Source: Paracoccus sigandri
GTDB lineage: Bacteria; Pseudomonadota; Alphaproteobacteria; Rhodobacterales; Rhodobacteraceae
DNA: 64,000 bases
Reading direction: 5' to 3'
Assembly (NCBI RefSeq): GCF_003709565.1
Contig: NZ_QNRC01000007.1
Span: forward strand, 1-64,000
Part shown: positions 1 to 7,231 of the stretch, one piece after another
Layout of the letters: every line of letters starts with the position of its first letter
How positions within the stretch are numbered: the stretch's first letter is position 1
The notes under the pieces: generated by a model
Databases searched by the model: none
Told to the model about the DNA's origin: nothing
The model's input: only the letters and a program-made list of their open reading frames with translations
Translations under genes and position numbers: made by a program

Positions 1-42
1 GGACTTGGCCGGCAATTTTGTATTGGAGGATTTGGGCTTCAT
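1..42 (-). CDS. IS3-type transposase OrfA, N-terminus only (runs off window edge)
   Basis: The minus strand opens an ATG at 42 and reads MKPKSSNTKLPAKS with no stop up to base 1. A Shine-Dalgarno AAGGA lies 6 nt upstream of the ATG (plus bases 49-53). This Lys/Ser/Pro-rich opening resembles the first residues of the small helix-turn-helix OrfA protein of IS3-family elements common in alphaproteobacteria; that match is from memory and rests on 14 codons. The reading frame is cut by the window edge, not by mutation. The start codon sits at the foot of a perfect 16-bp hairpin (see 25-81). It lies next to an IS256-type fragment, so the area is a mobile-element pile-up. Confidence 0.45.
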   Translation of the reverse strand, partial: MKPKSSNTKLPAKS

Positions 43-81
43 CTTCGTTCCTTCGTCACTACGACGAAGCCCAAATCCTCC
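25..81 (-). repeat. 16-bp perfect inverted repeat around an IS transposase start
   Basis: Bases 25-40 (GGAGGATTTGGGCTTC) are the exact reverse complement of 66-81, with a 25-nt loop. In the minus-strand transcript the second arm begins at the G of the transposase ATG and covers codons 2 to 6, while the AAGGA ribosome binding site is in the loop. The fold could either limit translation or protect the element from outside read-through transcripts; which one cannot be told from sequence. Confidence 0.8.
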
Positions 82-257
82 TTAAATCACAACCTCAAAT
101 CTGTGCCATGGGCGCTGACGGGGGACACCTTCGTGACTGCGCCGCCATACTTGAGGCGGCTGGTCGATCCTTTCTGGCGCGAGACCGCCGCCGAGCTTCT
201 GCGGCTGCCGCAAGCAGCTTGATCACACCAACCAGTTTTCACCATCCTTGCCTGAGT

Positions 258-404
258 CTCCAGACCGGCCTCGCCACGGCGTTCAAGCTGATGATCGCCG
301 CGCAAGTCAAATGGCGCAAGCTCGACGGCCTGAACCAGCTGCCCGAGATCACCCAAGGGGTTGAGTTGCGCGACGGCCTGCGCCAGCTTCAAACCGCCGA
401 CTGA
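258..404 (+). pseudogene. 3' remnant of an IS256-family (mutator-type) transposase
   Basis: The last 48 codons of an open frame ending TGA at 402-404 read like the C-terminus of IS256-family DDE transposases: an ATAFKL segment, then KWRKLDGLNQLPEI and a GVELRDG tail. In intact relatives this is preceded by about 350 residues carrying the catalytic DDE triad; here the upstream sequence is unrelated, so only the 3' end survives. No terminal inverted repeat could be assigned in 405-480. The remnant probably marks an old insertion later interrupted by the IS3-type element to its left. The frame upstream of 258 is not considered coding. Confidence 0.65.
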
Positions 405-527
405 TCCGCCTGAGTTCAGAATTTGTCACCGACCGGTCAGACCTGCCTGGGAAGTACCCCCCAGACGAGTCATTGACCAGCCCAGATCGATCACCGCAAG
501 ATTGCGCTGATTTCACGGAGGATTCTT

Positions 528-1049
528 GTGCTCTATCGGCGGATTGTGATCGGAACTGCGACGTTTACCTTCGAAGCTGACATCGCGTTCAAGACGCACC
601 GCAGGTCGGCACTGCGATTTATCGATAAGGTCTCGCGCAGACTGGAGATTGAATACGCCTCCGGCTTCACGGTCGACGGACATTGGGTGCCCACGGACGC
701 AATCTTTCTTGACCCAGCTTCCTTAGAACCCGGAAGTCTTAAGGCCGTCGCGCACATCGCTACGATTGTCGGGGTATTAGGGGGCTTGGTTGCAAACTAC
801 TCTGAGATCAAAGAGGAGATCCCGCACGTCATCGAGGATATCACCTCCTCGTCCGTGTTCACCAGCATCGAGAGGTATGTCGCCGAGATCGTCGCTGAAG
901 CTCCGCTCAACTGGCCGCCATCGAGGGTCCTCTATCCGGTCCAAACGGCCATCGTGCCCCGCACAACGGACGAACTGCTGCAGGAGTTTAATCTGCAGCG
1001 GAAGAATGTCAGCGAGCCGCAAAAGCAGAAATTGATCCGCGGGGATTGA
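528..1049 (+). CDS. hypothetical protein, 173 aa, island-encoded
   Basis: Function not recognised. The frame starts at GTG 528 with a GGAGG Shine-Dalgarno 6 nt upstream (517-521), a strong sign it is translated. Its codon use (frequent ATT, GGA, GCT, TTT) differs from the GC-rich third positions elsewhere in the window, which points to horizontal acquisition. About residues 75-95 are hydrophobic (AVAHIATIVGVLGGLVANY), enough for one membrane-associated helix, followed by an acidic stretch (EIKEEIPHVIED). The N-terminal part is rich in beta-type residues and the C-terminus is polar. It lies between transposase debris and tRNA-Pro and is followed by a possible 55-codon frame starting 1 nt after its stop. 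It could be cargo of a degraded island; a phage, toxin-antitoxin or defence role is possible but unsupported. Confidence 0.6.
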   Translation: MLYRRIVIGTATFTFEADIAFKTHRRSALRFIDKVSRRLEIEYASGFTVDGHWVPTDAIFLDPASLEPGSLKAVAHIATIVGVLGGLVANYSEIKEEIPHVIEDITSSSVFTSIERYVAEIVAEAPLNWPPSRVLYPVQTAIVPRTTDELLQEFNLQRKNVSEPQKQKLIRGD

Positions 1050-1050
1050 G

Positions 1051-1218
1051 ATGGTGCAGTTCATCGCCGGCGTTTTGGAGCAGCTAACCGACGCATTCAC
1101 CCGAGTTGATGAGCTAGCTCTCGGCGGAGCATGCCGGAGCGTCGCTGCAGTGCCCGTGGAACGGCGGCTTTGGGGAGTGCAGCGAAGCAGCATCCTGTCC
1201 GGGCGACTGGCGGCTTAG
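1051..1218 (+). CDS. possible small hypothetical protein, 55 aa
   Basis: An ATG at 1051 directly follows the stop of the 173-aa gene (TGA 1047-1049) and opens 55 codons to a TAG at 1216-1218. The first 25 residues (MVQFIAGVLEQLTDAFTRVDEL) look like an amphipathic helix; the rest is Arg-rich and less protein-like, so the original gene may have been truncated and the tail may be read-through into unrelated DNA. The tight spacing suggests translational coupling. No family is recognised. It may equally be a chance frame. Confidence 0.3.
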   Translation: MVQFIAGVLEQLTDAFTRVDELALGGACRSVAAVPVERRLWGVQRSSILSGRLAA

Positions 1219-1349
1219 GGCCGAACTGGTCGAAGTCCGCACCGAGGCGAGGATGTCGCATTGGAAGACGTGTCAGCCTCACTGCCACAAAGGAAGGATA
1301 GTGGCAAAAAAGGACGTCTATTGTGGCAATCCACAAATCACGGGAAAAA
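1219..1349. other. possible attachment-site region beside tRNA-Pro
   Basis: This AT-richer 131-bp stretch lies immediately downstream of the tRNA 3' end. It contains TGCCACAA at 1283-1290, GTGGCA at 1301-1306, TTGTGGCA at 1321-1328 and CCACAA at 1331-1336. The pair TTGTGG/CCACAA (1321-1336) can form a 6-bp hairpin in the tRNA transcript, with a T-run about 13 nt further on, so it could be the tRNA terminator. Repeated TGCCAC motifs could alternatively be integrase or excisionase sites. No integrase gene is in the window. Confidence 0.3.
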
Positions 1350-1426
1350 TGGTCGGAGCGAGAGGATTCGAACCTCCGACCCCCTGCTCCCGAAGCAGGT
1401 GCGCTACCAGGCTGCGCTACGCTCCG
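1350..1426 (-). tRNA. tRNA-Pro (anticodon CGG)
   Basis: On the minus strand the 77-nt sequence starts CGGAGCGTAGCGCAGCCTGG and ends CGCTCCG-A-CCA. The acceptor stem CGGAGCG pairs with CGCTCCG, the D arm has GCGC..GCGC, the anticodon stem is CCTGC/GCAGG around a TTCGGGA loop (anticodon CGG, reading CCG), and the T arm has GGTTCGAATCC. The CCA end is encoded. The 3' end faces the accessory segment 1-1349, the usual arrangement for islands integrated into a tRNA 3' end. Confidence 0.97.
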
Positions 1427-1474
1427 ACCGTAGGGTGGGCAGGTAGCGCGGGGCGGGGCGGAATGCAAGCCCCC

Positions 1475-2434
1475 TCAGCCGCGCGGGGGCCACAATCTTT
1501 GCAGGATCGTCGTTTTCGGCGCCGTCACCGTATCGGGGCGCACGCGCGAGGCGGTCACCGGGCGGTATTCGGAATTGCCGCCGACGCCCTCGCGCCAGAG
1601 GATGTAGATGCCCGAGCCGATGATCACCGTCGCCCCCAGGACGGTCGCCGCGTCCAGGGCCTCGCCGAACAGGAACCAGCCGTAGCCCGTCGCCCAGAGG
1701 ATCTGGGAATATTGCATCGGGGCGACGATGGCGGCCTCGCCGGCGCGATAGGCCATGATCAGCAGGAAGCCCGCGATCAGGCCCAGGACGGCGATCACCC
1801 CGGTCAGGGCCAGGTCCGCCAGCTCCATCGGGCGATAGGCCAGCCCGAGGGACGCCCCGGTCAGCACGAAATTGCCCAGCATCGGCCACATGATCAGCAC
1901 CAGCGGGCGCTCGGTGCTGCCCAGCTTGCGCACCACGACGGCCGCCACCGCGGTGCCGATGGCGCCCAGCAGCGCCGCGGCATGGCCCGCTTCCAGCGCC
2001 TGGCCGCCGGGGCGCAGCACGATCAGCACGCCGGTCAGCCCCATGACGACGGCGGCCCACCGATGGATGCCGACCCGCTCGCCCAGGATCGGGATCGACA
2101 GGATCGTCACCAGCAACGGGGCCGAGAACAGGATCGCATAGACCTGCGCCAGCGGCAGGGTCGAGAAGGCGTAGAAGCCGCACATGCCGCTGAGGATGTT
2201 GGCGATGGCCCGCAGCGCCACCCAGCCCGGCCGGGCCGGGCGCAGGGTGCCGGGGGTCCGGTCCCGCATCAGCACCATCGACACCATCGGGAAGGACAGC
2301 AGCGAGGCGAAGAACAGGATCTGCAGGGCCGGATAGGTACTGCCCAATGCCTTGATGACGACGTCATGGGTCGCATAGAGACCCATCGCCAGGAGGGCCA
2401 GCACCGCCCCCCTGACATTGGGCGACAGTGCCAA
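1475..2434 (-). CDS. EamA/DMT-family transporter, 319 aa
   Basis: An inner-membrane protein of the drug/metabolite transporter superfamily. The sequence is almost wholly hydrophobic with about ten predicted helices in two EamA repeats. The first begins at LALLAMGLYATHDVVIKAL and the second near residue 150 (HAAALLGAIGTAVAAVVVRK). These proteins usually export small metabolites or amino acids; the substrate here is unknown. The start is taken as TTG at 2434, directly after the leuB TGA (2435-2437), so it is probably translationally coupled to leuB; no good ATG lies near the family N-terminus. The C-terminal 50 residues are polar and presumably cytoplasmic. Linkage to leucine biosynthesis could be incidental. 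Confidence 0.85.
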   Translation of the reverse strand: MALSPNVRGAVLALLAMGLYATHDVVIKALGSTYPALQILFFASLLSFPMVSMVLMRDRTPGTLRPARPGWVALRAIANILSGMCGFYAFSTLPLAQVYAILFSAPLLVTILSIPILGERVGIHRWAAVVMGLTGVLIVLRPGGQALEAGHAAALLGAIGTAVAAVVVRKLGSTERPLVLIMWPMLGNFVLTGASLGLAYRPMELADLALTGVIAVLGLIAGFLLIMAYRAGEAAIVAPMQYSQILWATGYGWFLFGEALDAATVLGATVIIGSGIYILWREGVGGNSEYRPVTASRVRPDTVTAPKTTILQRLWPPRG

Positions 2435-3562
2435 TCAGGCCCCCGCGGCCAGCGCCGCGACGATGCGGTCGCCCATGCCGGCGGTCGAGACCGGGCTGCC
2501 GCCCTCGGGTCCCATCAGGTCGGCGGTGCGCACGCCCTCGGCCAGCACGCGCTCGACCGCGCGTTCCAGTTCGGCTGCCGCGTCGCCCTGGTCGAAGCTG
2601 TAGCGCAGCGCCATGGCGAAGGACAGGATGCAGGCGATCGGATTGGCCTTGCCCTGCCCGGCGATGTCGGGGGCCGAGCCATGCACGGGCTCATAGAGCG
2701 CCTTCGGCCGGCCATTCGCCATCGGCGCGCCCAGGCTGGCCGAGGGCAACATGCCGAGGCTGCCGGTCAGCATCGCGGCGGCGTCCGACAGCAGGTCGCC
2801 GAACAGGTTGTCGGTCAGGATCACGTCGAATTGACGGGGCTGGCGGACCAGCTGCATCAGCCCGTTATCGGCATACATATGGGTCAGCTCGACATCGGGA
2901 TATTCGTTGTCATGCACCCATTGCACCTCCTCGCGCCACAGGATGCCGGATTCCATCACATTGGCCTTCTCCATCGAGCAGACCTTGCCCCGGCGCCGCC
3001 GCGCCATCTCGAAGGCAGAGCGCGCCACGCGGCGGATCTCTCCGCTGGTATAGCGCTGGGTGTTGATGCCGACGCGGCCGCCCTCGTTCTCGGGGTTGTT
3101 GTCGTCGTCATGGATGCCGCGCGGCTGGCCGAAATAGACGCCCGAGGTCAGCTCGCGCACGATCAGGATGTCCAGCCCGGCCACGACCTCGCGCTTCAGC
3201 GAGGAAAAATCCGCAAGCGCGTCAAAGCATTGCGCCGGGCGCAGGTTGGCGAAAAGGTCCATCTCCTTGCGCAGGCGCAAGAGCCCGCGCTCGGGCTTCA
3301 CGGCGAAGTCCAGCACGTCGTATTTCGGCCCGCCCACGGCCCCCAGCAGCACCGCATCCGCGGCCTGGGCCTTGGCCATCGTCTCGTCCGTCAGCGGCAC
3401 GCCATGCGCGTCATAGGCCGAACCGCCGACCAGGTCATGGGTGACGTCGAAGCTCATGCCGCGATTGGCCTGGAACCAGTCGATGACCTTGACCACCTCG
3501 GCCATGACCTCGGGGCCGATCCCGTCGCCGGGCAGGATGAGAAGCGAATAGCTGTCGGGCAT
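2435..3562 (-). CDS. leuB: 3-isopropylmalate dehydrogenase
   Basis: Catalyses NAD-dependent oxidative decarboxylation of 3-isopropylmalate to 4-methyl-2-oxopentanoate, the third step of leucine synthesis, in the cytoplasm. The 375-aa protein is of normal length for the family. It begins [19 protein letters not shown], has the substrate-binding Arg cluster and [14 protein letters not shown] metal-binding segment, and the C-terminal [16 protein letters not shown] signature of the isocitrate/isopropylmalate dehydrogenase family. The start at 3562 follows a strong AAGGAGG site, which settles it against a longer in-frame extension upstream. The EamA transporter gene follows with no gap. Other leu genes are not in the window. 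Confidence 0.97.
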   Translation of the reverse strand: MPDSYSLLILPGDGIGPEVMAEVVKVIDWFQANRGMSFDVTHDLVGGSAYDAHGVPLTDETMAKAQAADAVLLGAVGGPKYDVLDFAVKPERGLLRLRKEMDLFANLRPAQCFDALADFSSLKREVVAGLDILIVRELTSGVYFGQPRGIHDDDNNPENEGGRVGINTQRYTSGEIRRVARSAFEMARRRRGKVCSMEKANVMESGILWREEVQWVHDNEYPDVELTHMYADNGLMQLVRQPRQFDVILTDNLFGDLLSDAAAMLTGSLGMLPSASLGAPMANGRPKALYEPVHGSAPDIAGQGKANPIACILSFAMALRYSFDQGDAAAELERAVERVLAEGVRTADLMGPEGGSPVSTAGMGDRIVAALAAGA

Positions 3563-3721
3563 GGGAACCTCCTTCTTGGCGCAGGAACGGTTAGACGGCG
3601 CCATGATCGCGGTCAAGTTCGCGCCGCCGCTCACGGTGAGTTGGGTTGCGATGCGCGCCCGGATCGGGCGGGATGGCGCCTCGATGGCAGGACTGCGAAG
3701 ACGCAAGGAAGGATGGCCGCG

Positions 3722-4231
3722 ATGAAACTGTGGGACGCGATCATGATCGGCACCGTCGCCCTGGGCGCGACGCTGGTGGCCGGTGCGCAGACGGTCTTCG
3801 GACAGGACCGGGTCGAGGTGCCGCTGCCCGATGTCTCGCAGCTGGACGAGGCCGAGGCCACCGAACTGGCGCGCCGGATCGGCGAGGTCGACGTGATCAC
3901 CTCGAACTGCCAGGACTTCGGAATCTCGGGCGGCGAATGGACCCTGCTGGCGGGAACCGGCGACCTGCTGGCCCAGCAGCTGGGGCTGGACCCGGCGGAA
4001 TACGACCGGCAGTTCAACGCCCCCGCCTATGCGCTGCTGGACGATCCCGAGGCCTGCGACCGCCTTGGCCCCGACGCGAAACCGCTGATCGGCCAGCTGG
4101 TCGAGATGGGCGGCGCCACCGAGCCCGCCCAGCCCGAGCCTGCGGAGGCCGAGGAGGCCCCGGCCGAGGATGGCGACGATACCGCCACCGCCAATGCCGA
4201 TGCCGACGCGGAAGACGACAGCGCCGACTGA
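3722..4231 (+). CDS. hypothetical periplasmic protein with acidic tail, 169 aa
   Basis: Function not recognised. The start ATG 3722 has an AAGG site 9 nt upstream; an in-frame ATG at 3713 is too close to that site. The N-terminus ([28 protein letters not shown]) is a signal peptide or signal anchor. A folded segment of about 90 residues follows, with two cysteines (SNCQDF and EACDRL) that may form a disulfide. The last 40 residues are Glu/Asp/Ala/Pro-rich, a low-complexity acidic tail. Orthologues of this kind are seen in Rhodobacterales as unnamed proteins. It is divergent from leuB (159 bp apart) and 79 bp upstream of the MFS gene. Confidence 0.75.
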   Translation: MKLWDAIMIGTVALGATLVAGAQTVFGQDRVEVPLPDVSQLDEAEATELARRIGEVDVITSNCQDFGISGGEWTLLAGTGDLLAQQLGLDPAEYDRQFNAPAYALLDDPEACDRLGPDAKPLIGQLVEMGGATEPAQPEPAEAEEAPAEDGDDTATANADADAEDDSAD

Positions 4232-4310
4232 TCCCGGAACTTGCAGGTATTGCAACTTCCCTGCCCTTCGCGCAGCTTGAGCCGCCGGAGGGGAGAGGAG
4301 ACGTCACGCA

Positions 4311-5501
4311 ATGCCAGCGCTGTCCGCGGGAATCGTCAGCCTGGTGCTGGCCTATGTGCTCAGCCAGTTCTATCGCGCCTTCCTGGCGGTGCTGACGCCC
4401 GTCCTGGGGCAGGAGCTGGGCGCGACGCCCGGCGACCTGGCGCTGTCCTCGGGGCTGTGGTTCATCGCCTTCGCGGTGCTGCAGATGCCGGTCGGCTGGG
4501 CGCTGGACCGCTTCGGGCCGCGCCTGACCGTGGCGGTGCTGCTGGCACTTGGCGGCGGCGGAGGCGCGGTGATCTTCGCGCTGGCGACCGCGCCCTGGCA
4601 CCTGCACCTGGCGATGACCCTGCTGGGCATCGGCTGTTCGCCCGCGCTGATGGGCCCCTATTACATCTTCGCGCGCGAATATCCGCCCGCCGCCTTCGGC
4701 GCGCTGGCGGGGATCGTGGTGGGCTTCGGCTCGCTGGGAAACATCCTCGGCGCCACGCCGCTGGTCTGGGCGATCGAGGCGATCGGCTGGCGCGCGACGC
4801 TGTGGGCGCTGGCCGCGGTCACGGTCGCGGTGGCAGCGCTGATCGCGCTGGTGGTGCGCGACCCGGCGCGGCTGGGCGAGGATCACCCGAAGGGCTCGGT
4901 GCTGGAGGTGCTGCGCATCCGCGCGCTGTGGTTCATCCTGCCGCTGTTCTTCGTGAACTACGCGGCCTCGGCGGCGATCCGGGGGCTGTGGGCCGCACCC
5001 TATCTGGACCAGGTCTTCGCGGCGGGCGAACAGGTCATCGGCCGGGTCACGCTGGCCATGGGGCTGGCCATGGTGCTGGGCAACTTCCTGATCGGCCCCG
5101 CGACGCGGCTGGTCGGCAGCATCCGCCGCACGGCGCTGATCTTCACCGCAGCCACGCTGGTGGTCATGCTGGTGCTGGTGCTGTTCCCCGATGCCAATAT
5201 CGCCGCGGCCACGGCCCTGATGGCGCTGATCGGCCTGTCGGGCGCCGGCTATCCGCTGCTGATGGCCCATGGCCGCGCCTTCCTGCCACCACATCTTGTC
5301 GGGCGCGGCGTCACCTTCCTCAACATGTTCTCGATCGGCGGGGTGGGGGTGATGCAATTCGCCTCGCGACCGGTCTATCAGGCGGCAAGCGCGGCCTATC
5401 CCCCGGCGCAGGCCTTCGCTATGTTGTTCCTGTTCTTCCTGGTCCCTGTGGCGATCGGGTTCGCCCTGTATTTCATGACGCCCGAGGCCGAGCATGGCTG
5501 A
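4311..5501 (+). CDS. MFS transporter, 396 aa
   Basis: A major facilitator superfamily permease of the inner membrane with about 12 hydrophobic helices. The loop between helices 2 and 3 carries the MFS motif-A like GWALDRFGPRLT. Helices cluster in two halves split by a short polar loop (VRDPARLGEDHPKGSV, about residues 185-200). Substrate cannot be inferred. A GGAGAGGAG site precedes the ATG. Its 3' end overlaps the following glycosyltransferase gene by 8 bp, so the three genes 4311-7160 are probably one operon; whether the transporter acts on an envelope-sugar precursor is speculation. Confidence 0.88.
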   Translation: MPALSAGIVSLVLAYVLSQFYRAFLAVLTPVLGQELGATPGDLALSSGLWFIAFAVLQMPVGWALDRFGPRLTVAVLLALGGGGGAVIFALATAPWHLHLAMTLLGIGCSPALMGPYYIFAREYPPAAFGALAGIVVGFGSLGNILGATPLVWAIEAIGWRATLWALAAVTVAVAALIALVVRDPARLGEDHPKGSVLEVLRIRALWFILPLFFVNYAASAAIRGLWAAPYLDQVFAAGEQVIGRVTLAMGLAMVLGNFLIGPATRLVGSIRRTALIFTAATLVVMLVLVLFPDANIAAATALMALIGLSGAGYPLLMAHGRAFLPPHLVGRGVTFLNMFSIGGVGVMQFASRPVYQAASAAYPPAQAFAMLFLFFLVPVAIGFALYFMTPEAEHG

Positions 5502-6546
5502 GACCCCACCCGCCACCCCGCTGGTCATCGCCCCCAACCTGAAGCGCCGCCTCTCGGGGGTCACGGCGACGGTGGTGCGGCTGATCCCGGTGCAGGCGCG
5601 GATGATCGCGATCCGCGCCACCGGCCCCGGCCTGCCGCCCGAGCTGCCGCATATCCCGCTGATCCGCGCCATCCTGATGCCGCGCGACCGCTGGCGGGTC
5701 TGGCACGCGCGCCGGAATACCGAGATGGCGCTTGGCCTGATCCTGCGCCGGCTGCTGCGGCGGCGCTATCGGCTGCTGTTCACCTCGGCTGCGCAGCGCC
5801 ACCATACCGGCTTCACCCGCTGGCTGATCCGCCAGCAGGACGCGCTGGTCGCCACATCGGACAAGGCCGCCAGCTATCTGGAGCGTCCGGCGACCGTGGT
5901 CATGCACGGGGTCGACACGCAGGTCTTCCACCCCGCCGCCGACCGCGCGGCGCTGCGGCGCCAGCTGGGGCTGGATCCCGACGCGGTGCTGATCGGCTGT
6001 TTCGGCCGGGTGCGCGCGCAGAAGGGCGTCGACCTGCTGGTCCGCGCCGGGCTGCGGCTGCTGCCCGACCGGCCCCGCGCGCAGATCGTCTTCACCGGCC
6101 GCATCACCCCCGACAACCGCGCCTTCACCGAGGAATTGCAGGCCGAGATCCGCGCCGCCGGGCTGCAGGACCGCATCCGCTTCCTGGGAGAGCTGCCCTG
6201 GGACCAGGTCGTGCGCCATTACCAGGCGCTGGACCTGTTCGCCGCGCCCGCCCGCTGGGAAGGCTTCGGCCTGACCCCGCTGGAGGCCATGGCCTGCGGC
6301 GTGCCCACCGTCGCCGCCCGCGTCGGCGCCTATGAGACGCTGATCCGCGACGGCGAAACCGGCAGCCTGGTCCCGGCGGACGATCTGGACGCGCTGACCG
6401 GGGCGCTGCGGAACTGGCTGGACGACGATGCCGCCCGGCAGGCGGCGGGCCGCGCCGCCCGCGCCCATGTCGAAACCCGCCATGCCATCGAGGGCGAGGC
6501 CGCCGCGCTGGTCGCGATCTACAGGGACCTGCTGGCAAGACCATGA
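5494..6546 (+). CDS. GT4-family glycosyltransferase (LPS core-type)
   Basis: A retaining, nucleotide-sugar dependent glycosyltransferase with the GT-B fold. The C-terminal half carries the family hallmarks: GCFGRVRAQKGVDLLV (donor-binding loop), then EGFGLTPLEAMACGVP, the E-x7-E motif that contacts the donor sugar, and a conserved DGETGSLVP segment. Its overall shape and short Arg-rich N-terminal half resemble LpsB/LpcC-type mannosyl- or glucosyltransferases that build the lipopolysaccharide core in alphaproteobacteria. It overlaps the MFS gene by 8 bp and the GT29 gene by 4 bp (ATGA). The acceptor and sugar are not determinable. Confidence 0.9.
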   Translation: MAETPPATPLVIAPNLKRRLSGVTATVVRLIPVQARMIAIRATGPGLPPELPHIPLIRAILMPRDRWRVWHARRNTEMALGLILRRLLRRRYRLLFTSAAQRHHTGFTRWLIRQQDALVATSDKAASYLERPATVVMHGVDTQVFHPAADRAALRRQLGLDPDAVLIGCFGRVRAQKGVDLLVRAGLRLLPDRPRAQIVFTGRITPDNRAFTEELQAEIRAAGLQDRIRFLGELPWDQVVRHYQALDLFAAPARWEGFGLTPLEAMACGVPTVAARVGAYETLIRDGETGSLVPADDLDALTGALRNWLDDDAARQAAGRAARAHVETRHAIEGEAAALVAIYRDLLARP

Positions 6547-7160
6547 ACCGCGCCGCCTTCTACCTTGCCCGCACGCTGCGCAACGAATCCGCGCTGACAT
6601 CGCTGTCGGTCAGCCAGGGCGACCTGCTGGCCGCGACGGCGGGCAAGACGGTGGCGCTGGTGGGCAATGCCCGGTCGCTGGCGCAGGCCGGGCACGGCCG
6701 CCAGATCGACGCCGCGGGGCTGGTGGTGCGGATCAACCGCGCGCCGATGCCCGCCGCCGAAAGCCATGGCCGCCGCACCGACTGGCTGGCGCTGGCCGTG
6801 CGGCTGCCCGAGGCCGAGCGCGCCCGGATCGATCCCGGCCGGATCCTGTGGATGTCGCCCAAGCGCAAGCGGCTGGACTGGCAAAGCGCCACCAGCCCCG
6901 GATTCTACCTCCATCCCCTGCCCGATTTCCTGGCGCTGAAGGACCGGCTGGGCGCGCCGCCGACCACCGGCGCCATGCTGATCGACCTGCTGCTGCGCGC
7001 GCCGCTGGCCAGCCTGACGCTTTACGGTTTCGACTTCTTCGCCAGCCTCAGCCTGTCGGGCAGCCGCAACGCCGCCCAGGTGCCGCATGATTTCGCCGCC
7101 GAGGCCGCCTGGGTCGCCGATCGCGAACGGACCGACGCAAGGCTTTCGGTGGTCCGCTAG
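6543..7160 (+). CDS. GT29 sialyltransferase-like glycosyltransferase, 205 aa
   Basis: The protein shows three features of the CAZy GT29 (eukaryotic-type sialyltransferase) fold. An L-motif-like segment VALVGNARSL with AAGLVVRINRAP 20 residues later would bind the CMP nucleotide. An S-motif-like segment PPTTGAMLIDLLL...LTLYGFDFF follows. A terminal HDFAAE fits the H-x4-E VS motif with the catalytic His. At 205 aa it is shorter than animal enzymes and lacks a membrane anchor. Overlap by ATGA with the GT4 gene implies joint expression in envelope glycan synthesis. Actual transfer of sialic acid or Kdo-type sugar is inference; no CMP-sialate synthesis genes are in the window. Confidence 0.75.
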   Translation: MNRAAFYLARTLRNESALTSLSVSQGDLLAATAGKTVALVGNARSLAQAGHGRQIDAAGLVVRINRAPMPAAESHGRRTDWLALAVRLPEAERARIDPGRILWMSPKRKRLDWQSATSPGFYLHPLPDFLALKDRLGAPPTTGAMLIDLLLRAPLASLTLYGFDFFASLSLSGSRNAAQVPHDFAAEAAWVADRERTDARLSVVR

Positions 7161-7231
7161 GGCCGCGCCCTCTTTCATTTCACCGGTGATTGCGCTAAGG
7201 CCCCCCGACCGCAGAACAAGGAATCCAGAAG

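Noticed and set aside
1253..3721. Upstream part of the long plus-strand frame that contains the 3722-4231 gene
   Set aside because: It runs opposite tRNA-Pro, the EamA gene and leuB and has low-complexity composition; only the final part with a signal peptide and ribosome binding site is a gene.
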